Below the pieces are notes generated by a model. The model had not been told where the DNA came from and made no database searches. It saw only the letters and a list, made by a program, of their open reading frames with translations. Below, piece after piece: positions 17,080 to 28,256 of a stretch of 64,000 bases of DNA. Source of the stretch: Bradyrhizobium macuxiense (GTDB lineage Bacteria; Pseudomonadota; Alphaproteobacteria; Rhizobiales; Xanthobacteraceae); assembly GCF_007993935.1 (NCBI RefSeq), contig NZ_VITY01000009.1:1-64000 (forward strand). The letters run 5' to 3'. Each line of letters starts with the position of its first letter. Position 1 is the first letter of the stretch. The position numbers and the translations under genes are program-made.

Positions 17080-18309
17080 TCACTGCGAGGGGACATCGCC
17101 GGAAATGATGTCACCGAACAGCTCCCACTTCTGGCCCTTGAAGCGCTGCATTTGCAGCTGGGCGATCGGGGCGAAGTCGGTGGCCGAGGTGTTGATCTTG
17201 ACGCCTGGCAGCAGGGTGTCGGGCGTGAAGTCCTTCAGGCTCGCCGCCTGCTTCATGACGTTGGCGCGGGTGAGATCGTCGCCGCACATTTCCAGCACCT
17301 TGGCGAGCGTCTGCGCGGCGCCATAGCCGTAGACGTAGCCGCCGTCGGTCTTGTCGGCGCCCGGCATGTACTTGTCGAGAAACTCGGCCCACTTCTTCAT
17401 GTTCGGATCGTTGGCCCACTGCGGATCGGCACCGTCCTTGGCATAGGCTGCCGATAGCACGCCCTGGGAGTTGTCGAAGCCGGCCGGCTGCATCACGCTG
17501 CCGACCGAGGCCGACACGTTGGTGATGATCTGCAGCGGCTTCCAGCCGAGCTCGGCGGTCTTCTTGATGGTCTGGGCGCCGAATTTCGGCGTCGTGTAGA
17601 TCAACAGCACGTCCGGATTGGCGGCCTTGATCTTGACGATGTGGCTGTCGATCGACGGCTCGGAGATCTCGTAGCTCTCCTCCATGATGATGCTCGTGGC
17701 GGCCTTGGCGCCGAAACCGTCCTTGGTGCCCTTGAGGTAGTCTTTGCCGAAGTCGTCGTTCTGATAGAGGATCGCGACCTTCGCGTCGGGCTTCTCCTTC
17801 ATCAGCCATTTGGCGTAGATCTGGGCTTCGCTCTGGTAGCTCGGCTGCCAGCCCATCGTCCACGGGAAGTTCTTCGGATCGTTCCACTTGGTGGCGCCGG
17901 TGGCGACGAACAGCTGCGGGATCTTCTTGGAGTTCAGGTATTTCTGGATCGCGGTGTTGGACGGCGTGCCGAGCGGGTTGAAGACCAGCAGCACTTCGTC
18001 GCTCTCGACCAGCTTGCGCACCTGCTCGACTGCCTTGGGCGGCGAATAGGCGTCGTCATAGCTGACGAAATTGACCTTGCGGCCGTTGATGCCGCCGCGG
18101 TCGTTGATCATCTTGAAATAGGCTTCTTCGGTCTTGCCGATCACGCCGTAGGCGGAGGCTGGTCCCGAATAGGGGATGATGTTGCCGACCTTGATCTCGG
18201 TATCGCTTGCGCCGGTGTCGTATTTCTTCTGGGCGAATGCGGCGGTGGACGTCACGGCAACAGCTGTGATCGCCGCGGAAATCGCGGCGATCCGAACGGT
18301 AGAAAGCAT
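17080..18309 (-). CDS. Liv-type ABC substrate-binding protein, paralogue 1
   Basis: A 409-residue periplasmic binding protein with signal peptide ending AAFAQ and mature KKYDTGASDTEIKVGNIIPYSG. It directly follows livM of the adjacent transporter operon, separated by a repeat, so it is the most likely primary partner of that channel. The family blocks ISYDD (here VSYDDAYSPPKAVEQ), VATGATKWNDP and NDDFGKDYLKGTKDG are all present. Like its sisters it ends in its own terminator. Confidence 0.87.
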   Translation of the reverse strand: MLSTVRIAAISAAITAVAVTSTAAFAQKKYDTGASDTEIKVGNIIPYSGPASAYGVIGKTEEAYFKMINDRGGINGRKVNFVSYDDAYSPPKAVEQVRKLVESDEVLLVFNPLGTPSNTAIQKYLNSKKIPQLFVATGATKWNDPKNFPWTMGWQPSYQSEAQIYAKWLMKEKPDAKVAILYQNDDFGKDYLKGTKDGFGAKAATSIIMEESYEISEPSIDSHIVKIKAANPDVLLIYTTPKFGAQTIKKTAELGWKPLQIITNVSASVGSVMQPAGFDNSQGVLSAAYAKDGADPQWANDPNMKKWAEFLDKYMPGADKTDGGYVYGYGAAQTLAKVLEMCGDDLTRANVMKQAASLKDFTPDTLLPGVKINTSATDFAPIAQLQMQRFKGQKWELFGDIISGDVPSQ

Positions 18310-18349
18310 AATGTCTCCTGGTTTGGTTCTATAGGCTCTTAACTGGTTT

Positions 18350-18398
18350 GAGCATGATCTCTTTCGGAAAACCGCTTCGCACTTTTCCGGATCATGCC
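18350..18398. repeat. Palindromic repeat (GAGCATGATC...GGATCATGC)
   Basis: GAGCATGATCTCTTTCGG at one side and CCGGATCATGC at the other form an inverted repeat around GAAAACCGCTTCGCACTTTT. It is a short copy of the family seen at 4319-4394. It lies between livM and binding protein paralogue 1 and may reduce read-through. Confidence 0.7.
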
Positions 18399-18399
18399 C

Positions 18400-19422
18400 T
18401 TAGTTCTTCTTGAGCTTTGCGGCCAGTTGCTGGGCAACGATCGCAACCTGCCTGGCGCCGTGCGGCACGAGGAAGATGACGAGGAACAGCAGCACGCCGA
18501 ACACCGCGCCGGAAAGGCCCTTGGAGATGCCTTCCGCGATGTTCGGCACGAAGATGATGAAGGCGGAGCCGACGATCGAGCCGGGCAGCCAGCCGACGCC
18601 GCCGACCACCATGCCGAGGAACAGCGAGATCGCGAGCTGGATCGTGTAGCCGTCGGGCGCCACGAACTGCACCGCGATGGCGCCGAGACCGCCGGCAACG
18701 CCGGTGATGCCGGCCGAGACGCCGAACGCCAGCGTCTTGTACAGCGCGACGTCGACACCCATCGCGGACGCCGCGATCTCGTTGTCGCGGATCGCCATGA
18801 AGGCACGGCCGGAGCGCGAGCGCAGCAGGTTCACCGAGGCGACATAGATCGCGATCGTGACCACCAGGGTGAAGTAGTACAGCCACATGTCCTGCGACAG
18901 CGGCAGGCCGAACGGCGCGTCCGGCTTGGTGACGACGAGGCCCTGCACGCCGCCGGTCCAGTGCTCGAAATAGCCGAGCTTGAGCAGCTGCGGCATCGCG
19001 GTCGCGAGCGCGAAGGTCGCGAGCGCCAGATAGACGCCGGAGAGCCGCAGCGCCGGCTGGCCGAACAGGAAGCCGAAGCCGAAGCAGACGATGCCGGCGA
19101 TCGGCAGCGTGAGGGCATAGTTCATGCCCGCATGCTCCATCAGGATCGCCGAGGTGTAGGCGCCGACGGCGTAGAACGCGCTCTGGCCGAGCGAGAACTG
19201 GCCGCTTCCGCCGGTCAGGATGTTGAGCGCCAGCACCGCAAGGCCGTAGATCAGAAGCATCGTCATCTGGAAGATGATGAAGTTCTTCACGAACAGCGGG
19301 ATCAGGACCAGCGCGGCGAGCACGACGAGCGAGGTGCCATAACCCAGCGTCATGGCGCGCTTGGGCACGGCCTCGACGGCCTGGCCCTCGGTGACGACTT
19401 CGACTTCTTCAGCGGCGCTCAT
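18400..19422 (-). CDS. livM: LivM-type ABC transporter permease
   Basis: A 340-residue inner-membrane permease with about ten hydrophobic segments. SGQFSLGQSAFYAVGAYTSAIL and the loop RDNEIAASAMGVDVALYKTLAFGVSA (EAA-like) are typical of LivM. The ATG at 19422 lies two bases after the livH stop. An overlapping TTG (19428) is an alternative start. The protein ends LAAKLKKN. It forms the channel with LivH and is the last gene of the livG-livF-livH-livM order. Confidence 0.88.
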   Translation of the reverse strand: MSAAEEVEVVTEGQAVEAVPKRAMTLGYGTSLVVLAALVLIPLFVKNFIIFQMTMLLIYGLAVLALNILTGGSGQFSLGQSAFYAVGAYTSAILMEHAGMNYALTLPIAGIVCFGFGFLFGQPALRLSGVYLALATFALATAMPQLLKLGYFEHWTGGVQGLVVTKPDAPFGLPLSQDMWLYYFTLVVTIAIYVASVNLLRSRSGRAFMAIRDNEIAASAMGVDVALYKTLAFGVSAGITGVAGGLGAIAVQFVAPDGYTIQLAISLFLGMVVGGVGWLPGSIVGSAFIIFVPNIAEGISKGLSGAVFGVLLFLVIFLVPHGARQVAIVAQQLAAKLKKN

Positions 19423-19424
19423 GA

Positions 19425-20303
19425 TCAAACTCGCTTGACGATGGCGCGGCCGAACAGGCCTGCCGGTTTCACGACCAGGACGACAATGATCAGCGCAAGC
19501 GCGATCGGAAGTTTCAGCTCATTGCCGACGCCGGGGATGTAGGTGCCGACCAGGTTCTCGAAGATGCCGACCAGGAAGCCGCCCATCACAGCGCCGAACG
19601 GCGAGCTCAGGCCGCCGAGCACGGCTGCGGCAAATCCGTAGATCAACACGCCGAGCATCATGTTCGGCTCGAGGAACACCACGGGCGCGATCATCATGCC
19701 GGCGATCGAGCCGATCGCCGACGCCATGCCCCAGCCGAGCGCGATCATCCACGAGGTGTTGATGCCGACGAGGCGGGCCGATTCAGGCAGCGAGGCGGCC
19801 GCGCGCATTGCAAGACCGACCCGGGTGAAGCGGAAGAAGAAGAACAGCAGCAGCAGCATCAAGAGCGTGATGCCGATCATGCCGGCCTGGTGGGTCGAGA
19901 TCAGCTGGCTGCCGAGGAACGGCGAGGAGCCGAACGGCGTCGGATATTGCTTGATCGTGAAGTCCCAGATCAGGCCGGCGACCGAGTTGATGATCGCATA
20001 CAGCGCGATGAAGCCGGCGACGTTGGTCAGGATCGGTGCCTTGGCCAGCGGCTTGAACAGCAGTCGCTCGATGACGATGCCGGCGGCGAACGAGAAGGCG
20101 ACGGTGAGCACGAAGGCGCCCCAATACGGCACGCCCCATTGCATCAGCTGCCAGGACACGAAGGTCGAGAACATCGCCATTTCGCCCTGGGCGAAATTCA
20201 GATGGTCGATGGCCTGGTAGATCATCACGACCGCGAGCGCCATGCAGGCGTAGATCGCGCCCGTGGCGATGCCGGCCAGGACCTGGTTGGCAAAAAGCTC
20301 CAT
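19425..20303 (-). CDS. livH: LivH-type ABC transporter permease
   Basis: A 292-residue permease starting MELFANQVLAGIATGAIYACMALAVVMIYQ, a standard LivH N-terminus. NFAQGEMAMFSTF and LGGLSSPFGAVMGGFLVGIFENL are further family marks. The upstream frame extension is not membrane-like and overlaps the livF end, so the ATG at 20303 was chosen. It partners LivM for import of organic acids or amino acids across the inner membrane. Confidence 0.88.
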   Translation of the reverse strand: MELFANQVLAGIATGAIYACMALAVVMIYQAIDHLNFAQGEMAMFSTFVSWQLMQWGVPYWGAFVLTVAFSFAAGIVIERLLFKPLAKAPILTNVAGFIALYAIINSVAGLIWDFTIKQYPTPFGSSPFLGSQLISTHQAGMIGITLLMLLLLFFFFRFTRVGLAMRAAASLPESARLVGINTSWMIALGWGMASAIGSIAGMMIAPVVFLEPNMMLGVLIYGFAAAVLGGLSSPFGAVMGGFLVGIFENLVGTYIPGVGNELKLPIALALIIVVLVVKPAGLFGRAIVKRV

Positions 20304-20316
20304 TGTGCCAGCTCCC

Positions 20317-21030
20317 TCAGTAGCCGAGATAGGATTTGCGGACGTCTTCGTTGTTCGCGATGTCCTTGGCATTGCCCGACATCACGATCCGTCCGGTTTC
20401 GATCACATAGGCCTGGTCGGCGAGCTCTAGCGCGAGCTGCGCATTCTGCTCGACCACCAGGATGGTCACCTTTTCCTCGCGATTGATCTTGCCGAGGATG
20501 CGGAACAGGTCGCGCACGATCAGCGGTGCGAGGCCGAATGACGGCTCGTCGAGCAGCATCAGGCGCGGCCGCAGCATCAGCGCGCGCGCCACCGCGAGCA
20601 TCTGCTGCTCGCCGCCGGACAGCGTGCCGGCCTGCTGGGTGTAGCGCTGCTTCAGCACCGGGAAATGCTCGTACATCCGCTCGATGTCGGAGCCGATGGC
20701 GCCCTTGTCGGAGCGGCTGATGGCGCCGAGCTGCAGGTTTTCCTCCACCGTCATGTTGGTGAAGGTGCCGCGGCCCTGCGGCACATGGGCGATGCCGAGC
20801 CGGACCACGTTCTCGGTCGAGCGCGTGCCGATCGGCTTGCCCTCGAACTCGATCGCGCCGGTCGAGCGCACCATGTTGCAGATCGCCCGCAGCGTGGTGG
20901 TCTTGCCGGCGCCGTTGGCGCCGAGCAGCGTGGTCAGCGAGCCCTCGTTGAGGGAAAAGCTGAGGCCGTGCAGGGCCTGGACCTGGCCGTAATAGGCGCG
21001 CAGGTCCTTGACGTTGAGCATCGCTGTCAT
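20317..21030 (-). CDS. livF: LivF-type ABC transporter ATP-binding protein
   Basis: A 237-residue ATPase: Walker A GANGAGKTT, Q-loop region HVPQGRGTFTNMTVEENL, signature LSGGEQQMLAVARAL, Walker B RLMLLDEPSFGL and switch histidine region VEQNAQ. Its ATG overlaps the livG stop (ATGA), showing coupling. It ends DVRKSYLGY, a usual LivF terminus. Confidence 0.9.
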   Translation of the reverse strand: MTAMLNVKDLRAYYGQVQALHGLSFSLNEGSLTTLLGANGAGKTTTLRAICNMVRSTGAIEFEGKPIGTRSTENVVRLGIAHVPQGRGTFTNMTVEENLQLGAISRSDKGAIGSDIERMYEHFPVLKQRYTQQAGTLSGGEQQMLAVARALMLRPRLMLLDEPSFGLAPLIVRDLFRILGKINREEKVTILVVEQNAQLALELADQAYVIETGRIVMSGNAKDIANNEDVRKSYLGY

Positions 21031-21824
21031 TGGTCCTTGCTCCCCAGATAGGCCTTGATGACGTCGGGGTCGGCCTGGACCTGGGCCGGCGTGCCTTCGG
21101 CCAGCTTGCGGCCGAAATTGAGCGCGACGACGTGGTCGGCGATCGACATCACGAGTCCCATGTGATGCTCGACCAGCAGCACCGTAATTTTACGGTCATC
21201 GCGGATTTTGCGGATCAAATCGCCGAGCACGTAGACTTCCTCGTGATTGAGGCCGCCGGCCGGCTCGTCGAGCAGCAGGATCTTCGGATCTGCGGCCAAA
21301 GCGCGCGCCAGTTCGACGCGCTTCTGGGTGCCGAACGGAAGTCCCGAGACCACGGTGTGGGCGACGTCCTCGAGATCGAGATAGCCGAGGATGTCGTGCA
21401 CCTTCTTGTTCATGTCACTCTCGCCGCGGCGGACCCAGGCGAGGCGCAGCGAGTCGCTGACGATGTCGCTCGAGGTGCGCGCATGGGCGCCGACGCGGAC
21501 ATTGTCGATCACGGACAGATTGGGAAACAGCGCGACGTTCTGGAAGGTGCGGCCGATGCCGATCTCGGCGATCCGGTGCGGCGGCCGCGACAGGATGCTC
21601 TTGCCTTCCATCAGGATGTCGCCGGACGACGGCTGGTAGAGCCGTGACAGGCAATTGAACAGCGTCGTCTTGCCGGCGCCATTCGGCCCGATCAGTCCGA
21701 GGATCTGTCCATGGCGCATGTCGAACGACACGCCATTCAGTGCGATGATGCCGCCGAACACGACGCTGACGTCGCGAACCGCGAGCAGAGGATCATTCCC
21801 CTGCGCGAGCTGTGCCTGCGTCAT
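21027..21824 (-). CDS. livG: LivG-type ABC transporter ATP-binding protein
   Basis: A 265-residue ATPase with Walker A GPNGAGKTT, the LivG-specific insert around RTFQNVALFPNLSVIDNVRVGAH, signature LPFGTQKRVELARAL (a variant of LSGGQ) and Walker B KILLLDEPAGGL. It is the first gene of the transporter operon, 69 bp downstream of the IclR gene on the same strand, so it may share that transcript and its regulation. Confidence 0.9.
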   Translation of the reverse strand: MTQAQLAQGNDPLLAVRDVSVVFGGIIALNGVSFDMRHGQILGLIGPNGAGKTTLFNCLSRLYQPSSGDILMEGKSILSRPPHRIAEIGIGRTFQNVALFPNLSVIDNVRVGAHARTSSDIVSDSLRLAWVRRGESDMNKKVHDILGYLDLEDVAHTVVSGLPFGTQKRVELARALAADPKILLLDEPAGGLNHEEVYVLGDLIRKIRDDRKITVLLVEHHMGLVMSIADHVVALNFGRKLAEGTPAQVQADPDVIKAYLGSKDQ

Positions 21825-21893
21825 CTCGTCTCGCCCGCCGTCTTCGAGCGGTGCGAGCGGCCCTGCGATGCGTTTCGCTGGACGTGATGGAGG

Positions 21894-22760
21894 CTATCTG
21901 ATCCCCTCGGCCAAACGTGCAACTTTCCCTCCTACTCTGGTCTTTTTGCGTTCTTCTTTTTTGGATTGCGGCGCCATTCCACCGAGCGCCTGCTCGATGT
22001 TCCTTACCATCGCGACAAGACGAGGTCCAATGTCGTTGAGCAATCTATCTTCCGTGAAGCGGAATGCCGGCGCGCCGCAATTGAAGGCGTAAGGACCGGT
22101 TCCGTCGTTCAATCTCAATGCAACGCCGACCGCGGCGACGTCGTTCTGCCAGTCGCCGGTCGACATGGTGAAGCCGTGCTTCGCCACCGTCTCGCCGGAA
22201 CGTTCGATGCCGTCGCGCATCTTGGCCCAGCGGCTGCCATAGTGATCCCGCAGCTCGCGTAATAAAGCTGCGCGCTCCTCGGGTGGCAATGCCCAAATAT
22301 AGGCACGTCCCATCGCGGTGGTCGCGATCGGCACGCGCGAGCCGACGTCGAGCTGCACGCCGAGCGCCAGGCCGTTCCGGCTCTGGCCGAAATAGATCAT
22401 GCTGTGACGGTCACGGCCACCGACGGCGACGGCGCCGCCGGTCGCGCGCATCACTTCTTCTCGATAGGGTTCGGACAAATGCCGAACGCCGAGATTGGCG
22501 AGCGCGGCATAGCCCAGCGCCATCGCCGACGGCGCGAGCTGATACTTCTCGAATTTCGGTACAGGTGTAAGGTATCCCAGCTTGGTCAGCGTGTAGGTCA
22601 GCCGGGAAATGGTTGGCTTCGGCAACTTGGTGCGGGCGGCAATCTCCTGATTGCCGAGCAGCCCGTCATTGGGTTGAAATGCGCGCAGGACGTCCAGTCC
22701 GCGGGAAAGCGCGACGACGAAATTGCGATCGGTCGCTACCTTCTTGCTGGCGCGCTTCAT
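21894..22760 (-). CDS. IclR-family transcriptional regulator
   Basis: A 288-residue regulator. The N-terminal winged helix spans about residues 12-75 (RGLDVLRAF, then KLPKPTISRLTYTLTKLGYL as recognition region), followed by the IclR effector-binding domain with SMIYFGQSRNGLALGVQLDVGSRVPIATTAMGRAYI. The C-terminal tail is short and basic. It is divergent from the pim-like operon and lies upstream of the liv genes, with a perfect palindrome between it and pimF. It probably controls dicarboxylate degradation and uptake in response to a pathway acid or CoA ester. Confidence 0.88.
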   Translation of the reverse strand: MKRASKKVATDRNFVVALSRGLDVLRAFQPNDGLLGNQEIAARTKLPKPTISRLTYTLTKLGYLTPVPKFEKYQLAPSAMALGYAALANLGVRHLSEPYREEVMRATGGAVAVGGRDRHSMIYFGQSRNGLALGVQLDVGSRVPIATTAMGRAYIWALPPEERAALLRELRDHYGSRWAKMRDGIERSGETVAKHGFTMSTGDWQNDVAAVGVALRLNDGTGPYAFNCGAPAFRFTEDRLLNDIGPRLVAMVRNIEQALGGMAPQSKKEERKKTRVGGKVARLAEGIR

Positions 22761-22842
22761 GCCGATCCTTGTCCTGCCCTTGTCATGCTCGTTGACAAGG
22801 CTCGTGCTTCAAAATAACCCTCCGTGTCAAGATGTGGAATTA

Positions 22843-22861
22843 AATTTCGCAGTGCGAAATT
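22843..22861. promoter_or_regulatory. Perfect palindrome, likely IclR operator
   Basis: AATTTCGC-AGT-GCGAAATT is a perfect 8-3-8 inverted repeat centred in the 180 bp gap between the divergent IclR and pimF-like genes. TTTCGCxxxGCGAAA symmetry fits IclR-type operators. Binding is inferred from position. Confidence 0.65.
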
Positions 22862-22940
22862 GGTCTAATCGTAGCGGCTCAACGCAAGTCGTGCAGCTAC
22901 TCAACACAAGTTCAAGAACAAGCATCCAGGGAGAGTCCCG

Positions 22941-25037
<2,097 letters not shown>

Positions 25038-25068
25038 TTGGCTTCCTGGCCACGGACTCGCTGGTAGG

Positions 25069-25170
25069 GTTCCCTCCCCCCTTGCGGGGGAGGGTTAGGG
25101 AGAGGGGTGGCCGCATCGGCACTGCCCGAGTGGTACCCCTTCCCCCAGCCCCTCCCCGCAAGGGGAGGGG
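25069..25170. repeat. Palindromic repeat (CCCTCCCCCTTGCGGGGGAGGG family)
   Basis: Two G/C-rich hairpins, CCCTCCCC-CTTGC-GGGGAGGG-like at the left and CCCTCCCCGCAAGGGGAGGG at the right, flank about 60 bp. It separates pimF from pimA without an obvious T-run, so read-through in the operon is likely. Confidence 0.65.
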
Positions 25171-25211
25171 AGCCCGCGCAGCGGGGTCACCTCACGGATG
25201 CAAGACCTTTC

Positions 25212-26897
25212 ATGACCTACCCCGGCGAACGATATTATCCCAAGGGCGTGCAGTGGAGCGACGAGATCACGCGCGGCACGCTGCCGGACTTGCTATCGAC
25301 CGCTGCGGCCGAGTTCGGCGCGCGTCCGGTGCTCGAATTCCGCGACCGGCAGATCAGCTACAGCGAACTTGAGTCCCTGGTCGAAACCGCGGCTGCCGCC
25401 TTCATGCGGGCCGGCTACGGCAAGGGCACCTCGGTCGCGCTGTTCCTCGGTAATTCGCCGGATCATCCGATCAATTTCTTCGGTGCGCTGAAGGCCGGCG
25501 CCCGTGTCGTGCACCTGTCGCCGCTCGACGGCGAGATCGCGCTGTCGCACAAGCTGTCGGACTCCGGCGCGCGCGTGCTGGTCACCAGCAACCTCTCGGC
25601 GCTGTTGCCGACTGCGCTGAAATTCCTCGCCAAGGGTCTGCTCGACCGCCTGATCGTCTGCGAGGACGACAATTGGGGCAAGGTCGGCACGCCGCAAACC
25701 GCGTTGCCTGACAATCCCGCGATCATCACGCACCGTCAGTTCATCGATGGCGCGACCAAGCCGCCGCAATGGCCCGCGGTCGACGTCGAGGACGTCGCGC
25801 TGCTGCAATATACCGGCGGCACCACCGGCCTGCCCAAGGGCGCCATGCTCAGCCACGGCAATCTCACCGCGGCGGTGTCGATCTACGATGTCTGGGGCAA
25901 GCCCGGACGGCTCGAGCGCAATGCGATCGAGCGCGTGATCTGCGTGCTGCCGCTGTTTCACATCTACGCCTTGACTGTCGTGCTGCTGTCGGTGATCCGG
26001 CGCGGCCATCTGATTTCGCTGCACCAGCGCTTCGATGTCGAGGCCGTGATGCGCGACATCGAGGTCAAGCGCGCGACGGTGTTTCCCGGCGTGCCGACGA
26101 TGTGGATCGCGATCGCCTCGCTGCCCGATCTCGACAAGCGCGATCTCTCCTCGCTGGTGGTCGCCGGCTCCGGCGGCGCGCCGTTGCCGGTGGAAGTTGC
26201 CAAGATCTTCGAGCGCCGCGTCGGCATGAAGCTGAAGAGCGGCTGGGGCATGACCGAGACCTGCTCGCCCGGCACCGGCCACCCCAAGGAAGGCCCGGAG
26301 AAGCCCGGCTCGATCGGATTGATGCTGCCCGGCATCGAGATGGACGTGGTGTCGCTGGAGGATTCCACCAGGGTGATGCCGGTCGGCGAGGTCGGCGAAA
26401 TCCGCATCCGCGGCCCGAACGTCACCAAGGGCTACTGGAACAGGCCGGCGGAGACGGCAGAGGCCTTCGTCGGCGACCGCTTCCTGACCGGCGACATCGG
26501 CTACATGGACGCCGACGGCTATTTCTATCTGGTCGACCGCAAGAAGGACATGATCATCTCCGGCGGCTTCAACGTCTATCCGCAGATGATCGAGCAGGCG
26601 ATCTACACCCATCCTGCCGTGCAGGAGGTGATCGTGATCGGGATTCCCGACGATTACCGCGGCGAGGCGGCAAAAGCCTTCATCAAGCTGCGCGACGGCG
26701 AGAAGACGTTCCCGATCGACGAGCTGCGCGCGTTCCTCACCGGCAAGGTTGGCAAGCACGAATTGCCGGCCGCGGTCGAGTTCGTCGACGAACTGCCGCG
26801 TACCCCGGTCGGCAAGCTGTCGCGTCACGAACTGCGCCAGCAACAGCCGAAGACTTCTCAGACCAAATCACAACAGACTGCAGGATCCCGTTCATGA
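25212..26897 (+). CDS. pimA: Dicarboxylate/long-chain acyl-CoA ligase (PimA-like)
   Basis: A 561-residue ANL acyl-CoA synthetase. ATP loop LLQYTGGTTGLPKGAML at 197-213, GWGMTETCSPGTG, and C-terminal DRKKDMIISGGFNVYP with the catalytic lysine region VGKLSRHELR complete the adenylation motifs. The start MTYPGERYYPKGVQW was chosen because the upstream frame runs through the repeat. It would activate dicarboxylic or fatty acids with CoA as first step of the pathway. It overlaps the thiolase gene by ATGA. Confidence 0.87.
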   Translation: MTYPGERYYPKGVQWSDEITRGTLPDLLSTAAAEFGARPVLEFRDRQISYSELESLVETAAAAFMRAGYGKGTSVALFLGNSPDHPINFFGALKAGARVVHLSPLDGEIALSHKLSDSGARVLVTSNLSALLPTALKFLAKGLLDRLIVCEDDNWGKVGTPQTALPDNPAIITHRQFIDGATKPPQWPAVDVEDVALLQYTGGTTGLPKGAMLSHGNLTAAVSIYDVWGKPGRLERNAIERVICVLPLFHIYALTVVLLSVIRRGHLISLHQRFDVEAVMRDIEVKRATVFPGVPTMWIAIASLPDLDKRDLSSLVVAGSGGAPLPVEVAKIFERRVGMKLKSGWGMTETCSPGTGHPKEGPEKPGSIGLMLPGIEMDVVSLEDSTRVMPVGEVGEIRIRGPNVTKGYWNRPAETAEAFVGDRFLTGDIGYMDADGYFYLVDRKKDMIISGGFNVYPQMIEQAIYTHPAVQEVIVIGIPDDYRGEAAKAFIKLRDGEKTFPIDELRAFLTGKVGKHELPAAVEFVDELPRTPVGKLSRHELRQQQPKTSQTKSQQTAGSRS

Positions 26898-28081
26898 CCG
26901 ACGCCGTCATCGTCTCCACCGCCCGCACGCCGATCGGCAAGGCCTATCGCGGCGCGCTCAATGCCACCGAAGGCGCGACCCTGCTCGGTCACGCGATCGG
27001 CGAGGCGGTGGCGCGGGCCAAGGTCGATCCGAAGGAGATCGAGGACGTCGTGATGGGCGCGGCGATGCAGCAGGGCGCGACCGGCGGCAACATCGCGCGC
27101 AAGGCGCTGCTCCGCGCCGGCCTGCCGGTGACGGTTGCGGGTACCACCATCGACCGGCAGTGCGCCTCCGGCCTGCAGGCGATCGCGCTTGCCGCGCGCT
27201 CGGTGATCTTCGACGGCGTCGAGATCGCGGTCGGCGGCGGCGGTGAATCGATCTCGCTGGTGCAGAACGACAAGATGAACGCGTTCCACGCCCAGGATCC
27301 GGCGCTGCTCAAGATCAAGGGCGAGGTCTACATGCCCATGATCGATACCGCCGAGATCGTCGCCAAGCGCTACAACATCTCGCGCGAGAAGCAGGACGAG
27401 TACGGCCTGGAAAGCCAGCGCCGCACCGCGGCCGCGCAGCAGGGCGGCAAGTTCAAGGACGAGCTGGCGCCGATCACCACCATGATGGCGGTGACCGACA
27501 AGGCGACTGGCACTGTTTCGATGAAGGAAGTGACGCTGTCGCAGGACGAAGGTCCGCGGCCCGAGACCACGGCCGAGGGGCTCGCGAGTCTCAAGCCGGT
27601 GCGCGGCGAGGGCTTCACCATCACCGCCGGCAATGCCAGCCAGCTCTCGGACGGCGCCAGCGCCTCGGTGATCATGAGCGACAAGGAGGCGGCCCGGCGC
27701 GGGCTGCAGCCGCTCGGCATCTTCCGCGGCTTCGTCTCCGCCGGCTGCGAGCCGGACGAGATGGGCATCGGCCCGGTGTTCGCGGTGCCGCGGCTCTTGA
27801 AGCGCCATGGCCTCAAGGTCGACGACATCGACCTCTGGGAGCTCAACGAAGCGTTCGCGGTGCAGGTGCTGTACTGCCGCGACAAGCTCGGCATCGATCC
27901 GGAGAAGATCAACGTCAATGGCGGCGCGATTTCGGTCGGCCATCCCTACGGCATGTCGGGTGCGCGGCTCACCGGCCACGCGCTGATCGAAGGCCGCCGC
28001 CGCAAGGCCAAGTACGCCGTCGTCACCATGTGCGTCGGTGGCGGCATGGGCGCGGCCGGCCTGTTCGAGGTGTTGCAGTAA
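26894..28081 (+). CDS. pimB: Acetyl-CoA acyltransferase, thiolase (PimB-like)
   Basis: A 395-residue thiolase II-type enzyme. Nucleophile Cys90 lies in DRQCASGLQAI. The other active-site parts are NEAFAVQ with its preceding helix, VNGGAISVGHPYGMSGAR and CVGGGMGAAGLFE. It cleaves 3-ketoacyl-CoA to acetyl-CoA and a chain shortened by two carbons, closing the beta-oxidation cycle with the PimF-like enzyme. Its start is translationally coupled to pimA. Confidence 0.88.
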   Translation: MTDAVIVSTARTPIGKAYRGALNATEGATLLGHAIGEAVARAKVDPKEIEDVVMGAAMQQGATGGNIARKALLRAGLPVTVAGTTIDRQCASGLQAIALAARSVIFDGVEIAVGGGGESISLVQNDKMNAFHAQDPALLKIKGEVYMPMIDTAEIVAKRYNISREKQDEYGLESQRRTAAAQQGGKFKDELAPITTMMAVTDKATGTVSMKEVTLSQDEGPRPETTAEGLASLKPVRGEGFTITAGNASQLSDGASASVIMSDKEAARRGLQPLGIFRGFVSAGCEPDEMGIGPVFAVPRLLKRHGLKVDDIDLWELNEAFAVQVLYCRDKLGIDPEKINVNGGAISVGHPYGMSGARLTGHALIEGRRRKAKYAVVTMCVGGGMGAAGLFEVLQ

Positions 28082-28083
28082 CG

Positions 28084-28216
28084 ATGTCGTCCCGGCCAAG
28101 CGAAGCGCGAGCCGGGACCCATACGCCGCGGCCATCGTAAGGGGCAGGGCGGCAGCCGGTTTTGCCAGTTACAGCGGCCGGTGGTTATGGGTCCCTGCTT
28201 TCGCAGGGACGACGGA
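28084..28216. repeat. Palindromic repeat (GTCGTCCCGGC...GGGACGAC)
   Basis: GTCGTCCCGGCC at the left is inverted as AGGGACGAC at the right. The inner GGTGGTTATGGGTCC is shared with the repeat at 149-271. It lies inside the pim operon between thiolase and acyl-CoA dehydrogenase genes. Confidence 0.7.
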
Positions 28217-28256
28217 GAGGGTTAAAAGAGCAATTGAACTTCAAAAGGAGGATCCG

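Noticed and set aside
11445..18309. Possibility that the five similar genes are an assembly artefact
   Set aside because: The proteins differ throughout and four of the intergenic regions differ too, so they are true diverged paralogues.
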